Shown piece after piece: positions 8,997-19,310 of a DNA stretch of 64,000 nucleotides. Every line of letters begins with the position of its first letter. Within the stretch, counting starts at the first letter, position 1. The notes below the pieces were generated by a model. The model had not been told where the DNA came from. It did not search any database and saw only the letters and a program-made list of their open reading frames with translations. The translations under genes and the position numbers were made by a program. The stretch lies in assembly GCF_037126465.1 (NCBI RefSeq), contig NC_088202.1, positions 132,632,123-132,696,122 of the forward strand. Reading direction: 5' to 3'. The stretch comes from Ornithodoros turicata. Lineage: Eukaryota; Arthropoda; Arachnida; Ixodida; Argasidae.

Positions 8997-11216
8997 ACGC
9001 TCTCACACGTTCGAAAGCGCGTGAACTGGCGAATAAGCTTCGGTACGATTACCACACAGAGCAAATCCTAGAGACGGAACCAAAAGTTCCCGTTCCGAAT
9101 CCTAACGAAGAATCCTCCCCAGATGTTGGTCAAAACAGTATTCAGCAGGATCTTGAATACGCAGAAAACTCTGCAGCGTGCTCCTTTTTGCCTCCCATAT
9201 CAAATAGTTTTGACAGCTTACGAGGACTTGACAAACAAACTCTAAAGCTGGAGCAACAAAGTGACTCAACGCTAGAGAGACTTTTCAAACTCATTGATGG
9301 TGTCCCTAGAAAAAATGCGACGTTTGCCACAAAGTCGGATGTCTTATATCGTTATTACAACGACAGCAAAGGTAGAACTTTGGATCAGCTAGTTGTACCA
9401 CGAAAGTACAGACAAGATATTCTGTACCTCAGTCATGCATGTTCATGGTCAGGTCATTTAGGAATCAGAAAAACTAAGGACAGACTCCTTCAGGAATACT
9501 ACTGGCCAGGATGTTTTAAAGATGTAGAAAACTTCGTTCGGTCATGTGATTCATGCCAAAGAGTAGGGAAATCTACCGACCAGTGGAAAGCACCACTTAA
9601 CCTAGTCCCTATAATCACAGAACCCTTCAAGCGCTTAGTAATCGACACGGTAGGTCCTTTACCACAAACTAAGTCAGGATACCGTTACATACTAACGCTG
9701 CTGTGTCCAGCAACGAAGTTTCCTGAAGCAGTGCCTCTCAAGGAAATAACTTCTTCCGAAATAGTGGATGCCTTGCTTGGCGTCTTTGCACGAATAGGTT
9801 TCCCCAGCGTAATTCAAAGCGATCAGGCAAGCGTGTTTACTAGTGCACTGACAACAACCTTTCTACAACGCTGCGGGATCACCATCGTCCACAGCTCAGT
9901 ATATCGTCCACAAAGCAATGCAGTTGAACGTTGGCATTCAACACTCAAACGAGTTCTACGAGCTCTATGTTATGAACATAAAAAAGATTGGGACATGTGT
10001 TTGCCGGCAGCAATGTTTGCTCTTAGAACTGTTCCCCATGAGGCAACAGGATTTAGCCCTGCGGAACTAGTCTATGGCAGATCACTAAGATCACCGCTGA
10101 GAATAATCAGAGAACAATGGGAAGATAGTGGGGACGATCCCACAGTGGTAGAGTACGTTTTAGAATTGCTAAATCGTTTACATGTAGCTCAAGAGCTAAC
10201 ACTAGAGAACATGAAAATTGCCCAGGAAAAAGCTAAAACTTACTACGACAGGACAGCTAAGTCACGGCTCTTCTCACCGGGGCAAAAAGTAATGATATTA
10301 CGACCGTGTCGTCAAAACAAACTGCAAGTTCAGTGGGAAGGTCCAGCACAGGTAATAGGAAAACTTTCCGACACCAACTATGTCGTTCAGCTTGGCAAAC
10401 GTAAATCATCCGTCAAAATCTACCACGCAAACTTGATGAAACCGTACACCGAACGCGAGGCTATTGTTAACCTCACACTAAACGAACCTGAGGAAATCCC
10501 CTTAGACATCCCTTCTCTAGGAACGGGTAAAGTTCCCACAGTTCATGAAATAATGCTTAATATCGTCGAAGCCGGTGACTTCCAACCTAATCAAATCCAA
10601 GATCTGACTCATTTAATCGAGGAGTACCAGACTTTATTTTCTGATAGGCCCGGCAAAACTACGTTAGCTTGTCATGACATAGAACTAACATCAGAAAAGC
10701 CAGTTAAGTCCAAGCCGTATAGAATGGCACCTAGAGAGAAGGCCATACTAGAAACTGAAATTAAGAAAATGCTCGACTTAGGGGTAATAGAACCCGGTGA
10801 AAGTGATTATGCATCGCCTCTAATTTTAGTTGAAGCTCCAGGCAAGGATCCTCGCCCTTGCATTGATTATAGAAAGCTCAACGCAATAACGCGGGATCAA
10901 ATCTACCCAATTCCGAACATCGAAGAAAGGATTGAGACTGTTAGTGCAGCAAAATTTATCTCAACCTTAGATTTGGTACGAGGATATTGGCAAGTACCCC
11001 TCACAGAACGAGCAAAAAGGTACGCAGCATTCACATCACCAATCGGTACTTTCAGACCTGTCATGCTCACACGCGGCCTGAAGAATGCTCCTTTCTGTTT
11101 TTCGAAGCTCATGAACACAGTTCTAAAGGGTCTCGAAAACTTTGCAGTTCCCTACCTTGATGATGTTGCAATTTTTTCTTCCACTTGGGAAGACCACATT
11201 CAACACCTTAAAATAG
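8978..11216 (+). CDS. pol: Element B integrase followed by reverse transcriptase
   Basis: The frame has 749 codons including a short nonsense tail. The integrase zinc domain (H153, H160, C190, C193; DSCQRVGK) is followed by the catalytic core with D223 (VIDTVGPLP), D282 (QSDQAS) and E317 (NAVERWHS). Only 34 residues separate the last two, against 35 in most relatives. A GPF-type module, VQWEGPAQVIGKLSDTNYVV, closes integrase. RT then follows with DYASPLILVEAPGKDPRPC, CIDYRKLNAIT, STLDLVRGYWQVPL, RGLKNAPFCFS and the catalytic YLDDVAIFS near residue 726. The frame is cut at 11216 by an insertion, but RT resumes in register at 11657. No other integrase lies downstream of RNase H, confirming the IN-RT order. 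Confidence 0.92.
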
Positions 11217-11393
11217 AGATAAACTGATGTTCTGAGGCTGGAACAACATAGAAGGGACAGATACAAACAAAGCCTCAAATTGCCTAAGAAATCAACGATG
11301 AAATCTTTCATCGTTGATTTGTTAGGCAATTTGAGGCTTTGTTTGTATCTGTCCCTTCTATGTTGTTCCAGCCTCAGAACATCAGTTTATCTC
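11216..11393. repeat. Near-perfect 88-bp inverted repeat with a 2-nt loop
   Basis: 11216-11303 and 11306-11393 are reverse complements with one mismatch (cctaaGaaat versus cctaaCaaat) and no gap. The loop is only 'tc'. The structure sits immediately at the left insertion boundary. It cannot be a classical TIR pair, because there is effectively no interior. It is best read as a snap-back copy made during reverse transcription. Confidence 0.92.
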
Positions 11394-11643
11394 TTGTTCA
11401 ACAGGTGCCGCTTGCGTCGATTTCCGTCGTATGAATGTGTGTATGAGTGAGCAAAAATGTAAGAGTGAAAGGAGGGTGAGTGAGAGTGAGTGGCTGGTTT
11501 GTCGTCCCTTCAGATGACGCACCCCGAAAGTCGCTGGAGAGGCGTGTTAGCTTAGCTCAATTGGTAGAGCCCTGGACCGGCAATCCAGAAGATGTGGGTT
11601 CGATCCCTACAGCTGGCTAACCTTTTCAGTGACTTTCATCTTT
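11217..11643 (+). mobile_element. SINE-like insertion: hairpin, spacer and tRNA-like 3' part
   Basis: The direct repeat CACCTTAAAATAG at 11204-11216 and 11644-11656 is a 13-bp target duplication, typical of LINE-mobilised elements. Between the copies lie an almost perfect hairpin (11216-11393), a spacer with degenerate GAGTGA repeats (11430-11490), a tRNA-like cloverleaf (11546-11618) and a 25-nt tail ('taaccttttcagtgactttc' ...). The net insertion is 440 bp, and removing it leaves element B's RT in frame. A tRNA-like part near the 3' end rather than the 5' end is unusual for a SINE. Spacer and tRNA part resemble tRNA-derived SINEs of ixodid ticks (Ruka-type), which I could not check. Confidence 0.8.
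11546..11618 (+). tRNA. tRNA-Ala(GGC)-like cloverleaf within the SINE-like unit
   Basis: 73 nt fold completely. The acceptor is GTTAGCT/AGCTGGC with two G-U pairs, the D stem GCTC/GAGC, the anticodon stem CTGGA/TCCAG, the variable loop AAGAT and the T arm GTGGG-TTCGATC-CCTAC. Anticodon GGC lies at 11579-11581. Both Pol III boxes are present (TAGCTCAATTGGTAG, GGTTCGATCCC). Position 33, normally U, is C, and the sequence is embedded in a mobile unit. It is therefore probably a SINE promoter and not a working tRNA. Confidence 0.7.
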
Positions 11644-11656
11644 CACCTTAAAATAG

Positions 11657-12399
11657 TTTTTCAGCGTTTTAGAGAGGCAGGGCTTATTATGAAAGCAAAG
11701 AAGTGCAAACTTGCACGCTCCCATGTAACATATCTCGGTCACATTGTTGGACATGGGTACCGCAGCCCACTTCAGACAAAAGTTGCTGCGATTAAAGATT
11801 TTCCTCGCCTAACTACAAAAACCCAAGTCAGGTCTTTCTTAGGACTCACTGGTTACTATCAAAGGTACATCAGAAACTATGCTGACATCGCCAGTCCTTT
11901 AACCGATGCATTGAAAAACAATCAACCCAATCGTATTCTATGGGATACGACCAAAGAAAGCGCTTTTCAAAAGTTAAAAACAGCGCTATGTTCAAAACCA
12001 CTCCTTCGGGCCCCAGACTTCGCACGTCCTTTCATCATTCAGTGTGATGCAAGTGACACAGGTATAGGTGCGGTGCTTTGCCAAAGGGACGAAGCTGGAA
12101 GAGAACACCCCGTCGTATACATAAGTAGAAAACTAACCCTACGCGAACAGGCATATTGTGCTTCCGAAAAGGAATGTGCTTGCATTGTATGGGCCATTCA
12201 AAAACTTAGTTGTTACATGTACGGAACGAGGTTTACAGTCGAGACAGACCACTGTCCACTCACTTGGCTAAACCAAATGTCAAACAAAAACTCTAGACTT
12301 TTACGTTGGAGTATCATTCTTCAACAATATAACTTCGATGTTCGCTACCGTAAAGGTAAAGAGAATGGCAACGCTGATGCTCTCAGCCGCGCAGTATGA
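11657..12399 (+). CDS. pol: Element B reverse transcriptase end and RNase H
   Basis: This continues the RT of 8978-11216 in the same frame once the insertion is discounted. The RT thumb/connection shows GLIMKAKKCKLARSHVTYLGH and RSFLGLTGYYQRYI. RNase H follows with catalytic D (QCDASDTGIGAVL, about 12040-12080), E (YCASEKECACIVWAI) and D (VETDHCPLTWL), then RRYRKGK-like VRYRKGKENGNADALSRAV before the stop. All expected acidic residues are present. The domain degrades the RNA strand during cDNA synthesis. No integrase or envelope frame follows. Confidence 0.9.
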
Positions 12400-12927
12400 G
12401 TTCATTTTTGGAATACTTTTTCATTTTCAGAATCTTTCTTTCATTCTCCCACTCTTCCCTTCGTTTGCTATGGTGTATCAGAACTTACTTCGTTACTGCA
12501 CATTGTTGGATTTTTGTATATAAAAGTGCAGTTCACACTTTGGTTACTATTTTGGGTATCGTTCTTGATATTCTGATTTCATACGTACTTTGCCTTCATG
12601 GGATTAAGGATAGGACACCTTTTCTTCTTTACATATCCTGGTTCAATTGAAAGGTATAGGCTAGACCTCGCCTGAGCTGCTTGGGGTGCTTTGGTGGTTT
12701 GTCTGCTTCCGTTTGCTCACGCAATGTTCACAACCCCAACTACATTTGGAGGCTTCATACACGAATTCCCTTCTGGTCATTGAACAAACGTCATCGATTG
12801 GCCACTGTCCAAACCGCCACCTTCAGGCCCTGGACCTTACTGCGCCATTGGATAAAACATCGCCACCATCAAGCCACTCCAGAGTCACGGCAGCAAGCCG
12901 TCACACCTCCTTGGCTTCCTCTTCATC
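12400..12927 (+). other. Element B 3' untranslated region
   Basis: About 530 bp, T-rich in the first half, with only short meaningless frames up to the purine tract. No env, chromodomain or second integrase is seen. Confidence 0.65.
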
Positions 12928-12939
12928 GGCGGGGAAAGT
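12928..12939 (+). promoter_or_regulatory. Polypurine tract of element B
   Basis: GGCGGGGAAAGT directly precedes the right LTR, where plus-strand priming is expected. Confidence 0.7.
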
Positions 12940-13178
12940 TGTCACGACTGTGGCGCTACCGTCGGTCCCGCTCTACTGCCATCATCACAGGCATCGTCGG
13001 GCGCGGGAAAACGCGGGCGGCTCGTGCACGAAACTAACAAAACCGGGCAGCACTGGAGCCGATGCTCTCTCTCTTGACTGGTCTGGTCCATCGTCATGTC
13101 TGCCAGGGATTACGACTTTCATTAAAATCCAGTTGCTGGACCTCTCTGTGTCGTCGTTTCGGGGGAAGGAATGCATCA
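12940..13178 (+). repeat. 3' LTR of element B
   Basis: 239 bp, TGTCACGACTG ... GAATGCATCA, followed by the target duplication CCGT, after which element A's RNase H resumes. Confidence 0.92.
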
Positions 13179-13182
13179 CCGT

Positions 13183-14421
13183 CCTCAAACAAACCGGCGA
13201 CGACGGCAACGAACATCCCTTGGCATACCACTCCCGCAAGCTCCTAAAACACGAGAAAAATTACAGCGTAACCGAACTGGAATGTCTGGCCATCATTGAG
13301 GCTGAAACAAATGGCACTGCTATGTCCACGGCAGCGCTTTCACGGTTGTGACCGACCACGCGGCGTTGCAGTGGTTAAAGACAATCAAGCGCCCCACCGG
13401 CCGCCTTTTTCGCTGGTCTCTCAAGCTCTCTATGTATGACGTCACATTTAAGGATCAGCGAGGCCCGGACAATATCGAGGCCCATGCATTGTCTCGATCA
13501 CAATTGGTGAACCTCCTCTCTATTGCTGACTTACAGAACACGCCGTGTGGCCTCCGTCCTGGAACCTACACGCTGCAAAATGGCATTCCCATTGTTCGCA
13601 AACGCGGAGTCCCCAATATATACGTAGCCACTCCGCTCAGAAAGGAAATCCTTCGCAAAGCTCACGCAGAGTTGGGACACGTCGGAGTGAAAAAAAAAAC
13701 GATCAGTCTAATCTCCCCGTACTACTACTTGCCTGAAATCATCACCGATGTTTCGAGTTTCATTCGACATTGTGACACCTGTCAGCGGTGCAAACAAAAG
13801 AAATTTGGGTTGCTGGAGTCGTTGCCACCAGCCGAGAAACCGCTCGACCTGATCGCGGTGGACACCATCGGTGGACTCGCTGGCTATGGGTCTACTAAGA
13901 AATTTATCCACTTGGTAGTCGACCATGCCACGCGCTACGCCTGGGCTTTTGCGCACAAAGTGAAACCGCCGGAGCCTACATCTCCTGCCTCCGTGAAGTC
14001 TTCGCAGCAGGGACACGCCGTCGCTTTCTTTCCGACCGTGGCACGGGTCCAACGCCTTAAAACGCTTTTTGAAGAACCACAACGTTCACCAGCCATTCAC
14101 ATCAAGCAGCCGCCCACAATGCAACGGCCTAAACGAGCGAACAAACCAAACATTGTCAATCGCCTACGCTACAAAATACAAGAAACCCGAAGGACACCCT
14201 GGCCTCAGCTACCTATCGATGTAGTGGCCGAGTACAACAGAACGCCCCATGAAGTCACCCGGTTCCCTCCTTCGCATTTAATGCATGGGGTTCTATCCTA
14301 CACCCTACACCTACCAGGTCACGTCCCGCCACTCGAAGAAGCGGAAACAAGCAGTGCAGAATTCCCTCGCTTACCAAAAAAAGAGCAAGTTGATCTACGA
14401 CAAGAAATTCATGCCAGGTGA
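13183..14421 (+). pseudogene. pol: Element A RNase H remainder and integrase, frameshifted
   Basis: RNase H resumes with VLKQTGDDGNEHPLAYHSRK and NYSVTELECLAII. After a shift near 13348, TDHAALQWLK and DNIEAHALSRS follow. Integrase comes next: a zinc domain with H (ELGHVGV), H (FIRHCDTCQRC) and cysteines, and the first catalytic Asp in LIAVDTIGG (about 13850-13876). The second catalytic region is out of frame: LSDRGTG is readable near 14029-14049 in another frame. The rest is jumbled to a recognisable EYNRTPHEVTRFPPSHLMHG block. Position after RT/RH establishes the standard gypsy order for element A. Frameshifts make it inactive. Confidence 0.88.
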
Positions 14422-14633
14422 ATTTTCCACATGACACGCCGTCCTCTGAGACCCCATGGCACCCTAACCAAGGAAAATTAGCTCCAGCTATGGAAGGACC
14501 ATACACAGTGCTCAAAAGGGTGTCACTAGTAAACTACGAAATTGCCCGTTCAGTTCTTCCGCTCGGAAGGCAGACCGACATTGTCCACATCAGCAAGCTG
14601 CGCCCCTACCATCCACCCATCCGTTTCACTCTT
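14418..14633 (+). pseudogene. pol: Element A integrase C-terminal GPY/F module
   Basis: The shifted frame shows EGPYTVLKRVSLVNYEI and HISKLRPYHPP, the GPY/F module that closes many Ty3/gypsy integrases and contacts chromatin or DNA. It lies directly upstream of the purine tract. Confidence 0.8.
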
Positions 14634-14651
14634 GAAGGGGGGGGGGGGGGG
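14634..14651 (+). promoter_or_regulatory. Polypurine tract of element A
   Basis: GAA followed by a run of G residues stands immediately before the right LTR (TGACATAACG). Confidence 0.75.
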
Positions 14652-14750
14652 TGACATAACGACGAAGACACCGAACTCACGCTCGTGCATGGGCAGGGAT
14701 ATTTATTAAACTGACATTGCTCGGGACGGATGTTCCTGTGTTCATCACAC
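14652..14750 (+). repeat. Right terminal repeat (3' LTR start) of element A
   Basis: It matches 3897-3995 over 99 bp. Beyond 'catcacac' the two copies cannot be aligned confidently, so the true LTR end is not defined and no target duplication can be claimed. Confidence 0.75.
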
Positions 14751-15550
14751 ACAGCTCATCACAGGACAGCTTTTTCACTCTAGTTGGAGCTCGTCAGCCT
14801 GGCGCAGGGAAGTGACACGATCTTGGGTCCGCGCAACAGTGCGTCTCGGCGAGACGTCAATGTTCCACGGTGACGGCGCCACTTGTGGAGGCCGCAGTGC
14901 AAGACAGCAAGTATATATACAAAATGAGTGACAGTAGAGCGAAACAGCTGTCCTTGCTTGGGAGTGCACGATCAAATTGTGAACATATGCTATGCGTGGA
15001 GCCAAAGAGGTCCGGCTATTCTTTTCCTTAATATATATAAATATATATATAAATCAGGTAAATGCTAAAAAAAGCGAAACACTGGGGGGGGGGGGGGGTA
15101 TGCGTAGCGAATTGAAAACTGACATTGGCAGCACATTGGCAGCACGGATTTGGCTTCACGCACGCCGTACAGCGACTTCACTTCTACGCATTACTTCTGC
15201 TTGGCATGTTTCGCAGCAGAAATGAGACGTAAACAATCCACATAACCATAAATGTGATCGCACAGTAGTCCCTGATGCATTACGTAAACTGCCGTATTTG
15301 ATGAAATGCCGTTTCGTCTCCGCTATTACGCACTATAGTACCGCATGAAACTCTGCGACTGTGAACCTACAACGTTATTTCTGTTACATACACCCACTTC
15401 CTTGCCTCGTTACCAGTCGTTATTACCATCCTTCCTTGTTACCATCGGCATTTGCTTAACTGAAACGGGATATACAAATGTCATGTACAAGGACTCTGAA
15501 GGTTGACCGGTACTTTTATTACTTTAAATACAATGGAAAAATGGAATCAT
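14751..15550. other. Non-coding with repeat fragments
   Basis: About 14955-15035 is related, in inverted orientation, to the direct-repeat family at 3221-3531 and to 37075-37160 (shared 'gaaacagctgtcc', 'acatatgctat', 'ccggctatt'). There are TA-rich runs at 14911-14920 and 15031-15050 and a G-run near 15086-15098. No gene is recognised. Confidence 0.55.
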
Positions 15551-15554
15551 AGTG

Positions 15555-16561
15555 TTCACCGTGCGCAACTAGACACCACTACCGTTGCTGTGGCAAACCT
15601 TTGATGCCTTCGGTGTAGAAAGAAGTGAGCTTCTGTCGTAGATCCGGAGGACAACTTTTCATCTGTGTGAAACGTCTTTCCTCCAAGGTACTCTTTAGGG
15701 ACCCAAACAACTGATAATCTCTTGGGGCTTGGTCTGGACTGTAAAAGGCATGAGGCAAAACCTCGCAGCACATTTCAGTAATGTTATCGTCGAATTCGCC
15801 GAGTGAAGTCGGGCACTGTCATGAAGAAGAATGACCTTTCCGGACAACGTTCCAGGCCTTTTCTTGTAAACTGAGTTTCGTACGGCACCACTTATCAAAG
15901 CCTCTGCCAGGAGTACACCGCACGGCACACTTTATCAGCTGAGAATTCATCGTGACCCCTTGCTCCACGAGGTCCACATGGAGGACACCCCGCACGTCCC
16001 GGAACACAGCTCCCATAGATTTCCCAGCAGACGGCTGCATCTTGCTTTTCTATGGTGGCGCAATAGGATGTTGCTTCTTTTTGTCTCTGAGGCGGAATGA
16101 TCCGTCCAGGTTCCATCATATCTGATGACTGATTGCAAAAATTTGTCCACCTCGGAATGAAACCGGATCAGCAGCTGCTCAGAGACTGTCTGGCGCGCTC
16201 CCTTCAGGTCAGAAGTGAGTTGTCGGAGAACCCATCTTGCGCCGACATTTCGGAACAGTAAGTGCTCGTGAATGATTGTCTCCACACTGCCGACACTAAC
16301 ATAACGCTGGGCCGCAATGTCCCCATCTGTTACTCGCCGGACCATAGTCCATCTAGTTCATTCGTCACCATATCCTGCCCTTCGCCAAACTGTCTACACC
16401 ATCCATACACTGTTCCTCTTGACATCGTTTGTTCCCCATACTGTGACTGTAATCTTTGCAAAATCTCAGCTGGTTTGACATTCTCCTTCACAAGGAACTT
16501 GATTATGCATGATCCTGCATATGATTATGCATCGCTGTCACACAGCCACAGACGCATTTGA
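15555..16561 (-). pseudogene. Mariner transposase relic
   Basis: Read on the minus strand, an N-terminal segment with IIKFLVKENVKPAEILQRL and TVYGWCRQFGEG (helix-turn-helix, about 16350-16510) is followed by a catalytic part with several shifts. The first Asp is in RYDGTW (family: CDETW), the second in LLHDSARLH (family: HDNARPH), and the third in SPDQAPRDYQLF (family: SPDLAPSDYHLF). That is the D,D34D plan of mariner enzymes, which cut and paste at TA. Multiple stops and frameshifts make it inactive. It is clearly the same family as the plus-strand relic at 54130-55130. Terminal inverted repeats were not resolved. Confidence 0.85.
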
Positions 16562-17680
16562 TGGCTCACCGCCGTGATGGCTGCGTCCGCTGCTCGTGCC
16601 GCTAACCCGAGAAGGATTACACTTCGTCATCCGCAAGTTTTACATTTACAGTTACATTTACTTATTGATTTTTCTCGAGCAAAAGTGTCGATCAACCTTG
16701 AATGAACCCTGTGCATTACAAAATGAGCGAAATGAAAACGTCAATGGACAAAAACGCACTTGCTCAGCTCGCGAAGCTTTGTCACCTCGGACAAAAACGC
16801 ACGTGAACGCTCAAAGACCATGTGATTTCTCGGGGCAGGATGTATTTGTGAAATGCAATAAGCACTAAAGAAAATTATGAAAATTATTCACCTACAACGG
16901 GCCGTATGTGAATTCGGGCGGGACTCACCTACAACCTGCTCAACTTTCTTGTCGACGCACAGCTGCGGTGTTTCACACGCTCTAATTCCACGCGCAAACA
17001 TAGTTGGGCCTTTGTCATAGACTAGTTCCGCAACACGTGCTGGTTAATATGCAAATTGTTTTTCGTGTCCCAACGCTTTCCACCGCTACAGTATGGAAAG
17101 GAACATGTTAATGACCTATTGTAAAAATACACTTTTGCGAAAGGAACGTATAAATTTACATTTACGTCCAATCTTACCCTTACTAAGCGTAAATTTCGGC
17201 AAAATAGCTGACGCCGAATCCGTCAAGCTTTGTTTCCTGTGTTTGTGTAAGTTCTGTAAGGGTAAACGGCGGAGTTTTACGCGGAAATGCCGCGGGGAAC
17301 ATGATTTCACTCTTATATTCTGACGCCTTCGCCTGGTTGATTCTTCTGATTTCGCCTTGACGGATAAACTGAGGCTTTGCGTCTGAATATGAGTCCTTTA
17401 CGGCTATATTGACGCATATTGTTCTTCATTTAATCTACGGACCCTGCCTTCTGAAAACGCGTACATAGTTCCGTGTGCAAAGCGTCTTTTTTCTTTCACT
17501 TGGATAACCGCCACTCTGGCTTCTGGAGTCGTCACCTCACATCATGCACCGTCTAGCAATGTAAGTCGTCACATTTTGGTCTCGGTGTGTTGAGTTTCAT
17601 TAAATTTAACGGACATGATTTGTGTCAAACGTATGGCAGGAAAAAATGGCATCGAAAGAGTCAACTTCAGACGAATTCAT
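16562..17680. other. Non-coding, nothing recognised
   Basis: Short frames on both strands (for example 17093-17323) have no family resemblance. There are no boxes, repeats or terminal structures that I could support. Confidence 0.45.
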
Positions 17681-17689
17681 ATGCGTACG

Positions 17690-19310
17690 CCCATTGTCCA
17701 CCGATTACACATCAACAGAATTGGAAGCGCTGGCGGTAAAAGGTCACTCGAACAATTACGCCCCTTCGTCATTGGCAGGAAGTTTGACATCGTTACTGAC
17801 CACCATGCATTGTGCTGGCTGCTCAAGCAGAAGGAAGGTAACCATGGGCTACTGCGCTGGTCACTCCCCGTGCAAGAATTTAACTTCGACGTTATTTATA
17901 AAACAGGTCGCCTACACTACGCGCCGGACTGCCTTTCCAGATCTCCGTCGACGGACGTATTTTTTTTAGAGTGTTGCAAGCAACAGGCTCTTCAACCGAG
18001 ACGTTATCTCGGGACCAACATGCCGATAGTTTCTGCAAGAGTATACTTCATTTCCTCAACGGCCGTTCTGGCACTAGAAAGCAACAACGGCGACCACTCA
18101 AGAAGTTTTCATTTCATGACAACGTGATCTGCAGAGTGGATTAAGGACCTGTTCACCAACTGCTTCTGATTTGTCTGCCACAAAGCAAGGCCGATCACGT
18201 ACTTCGTGAATTCCACGGGGGGGAGGTACGGAGCACACATGGGCATCCGAAGAACATACGAAGCCATTCGTACCAGGTATTATTGGTCAAAGATATTCAG
18301 TGACGTCAAGAATTTTGTATTCCATTGTGGTTTGTGTCAAAGTATGTCTCTGTTCGTTTTCATCCGGCCTACTACAACCAGTGCTTGTACATGCTCCTTT
18401 TCATACAGTGGGCCTGGACATCATTGGTCCATATACATCATCTCGGCGATACAAATACATAATAATCGCTATAGACACCATTTGACGAAGTTTGTTCGAA
18501 GAGACCATAGCCTTGAGGAACATCGAGACCAGCACGTGCAGTTCAAAATTTCATCGAAAGACAACTCGCACTAAAACACGGTTGTCCAGCAGTGCTCATC
18601 ATTGATCGTGGTACGGAGATGATGGCGACGTCCACTAAACAGTTTCTTAGTCATCGCGGTATCAGACACACATCGACTACAGCCTACTACCCTGCTGCAA
18701 ACGTACTCTGTGAGCGCGCCAACCATCAAGCAGATGATGACGATGATGACAGTGGGAGGAGAGAAATGGGCTGATACCTTGTCATACGTAGTATTTTGCT
18801 ACAATACTGGATATCGGGAATCGGTCGAACAGTCACCGTTCAACCTGGTCTACGGCCATGACCCTGTTCTACCCCTCGATGTGGTCTTCAACCACCAGGA
18901 GCTTGCTGAACTAAAGGACGTCGAGAACTACACTGCATTGGTTCACCAAAGACTCATGCGCACAAGGCCAACTGACTGCAGAAAACATCAAGCTTTCCCA
19001 AGGGATGCAAAAGTCTTACTTTGATCGAGAACGCAAGGACATAACTTTTGAGAACAGACAGTTAGTTGTTCTGAGGAGTCCACCTATTGGCATAAAGGGT
19101 TCAAAGAAGTTCACCGGACCATTCCTATTGGTGGTTCGTTTGTCTCCTGTGAACTACGAGACAGATTTGTGCGAGCCGTTCACCATCACCACCACCACCA
19201 CCACCACCACCACCGAGACAGATTTGAAAGATGGGTCCAGAAGCGACGTAGTCCACGTCGAAAAACTAAAATCGTATTTGAGACCGTTAGCGTCGTATGG
19301 TCATGTATAA
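17690..19310 (+). pseudogene. pol: Ty3/gypsy fragment: RNase H end, integrase, GPY/F
   Basis: Starting mid-RNase H, frames give TSTELEALAVK, EQLRPFVIGRKFDIVTDHHA and the RNase H end GRLHYAPDCLSRSP. Integrase follows in broken frames: GAHMGIRRTYEAIRTRYYW, a zinc-domain CGLCQ, GLDIIGPY (first Asp, about 18414-18440), LIIDRGTEMM (second Asp, about 18600), and YYPAANVLCERANHQ (Glu). Then come NTGYRESVEQSPFNLVYG and a GPY/F block, FTGPFLLVVRLSPVNYET. Inside the last block a CAC-repeat expansion (19184-19213) has grown. The element is 5'-truncated, with many frameshifts. It differs from elements A and B in sequence. Confidence 0.85.

Larger units (their letters stand above)
7149..13178 (+). mobile_element. 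Element B: nearly intact Ty3/gypsy element, integrase-before-RT order (Gmr1-like)
   Basis: It has 239-bp LTRs (7149-7387, 12940-13178; 4 differences), a tRNA-Leu-type primer site at 7390, a purine tract before the right LTR and a 4-bp target duplication CCGT (7145-7148, 13179-13182). It interrupts the RNase H of element A. The coding order is capsid, zinc knuckle, protease, integrase, reverse transcriptase, RNase H, so integrase lies upstream of RT. In the Ty3/gypsy superfamily that order characterises Gmr1-like elements (first known from cod and other deuterostomes), and the RT sequence is gypsy-type, not copia-type. The only gross damage is one insertion at 11217-11643. An in-frame TAG and a -1 shift separate the three frames. 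Confidence 0.88.

Noticed and set aside
14751..14910. Extension of element A's right LTR to about 14909 with a TATATA duplication
   Set aside because: The left copy does not align beyond 'catcacac', and the TA-rich flank makes any duplication meaningless.
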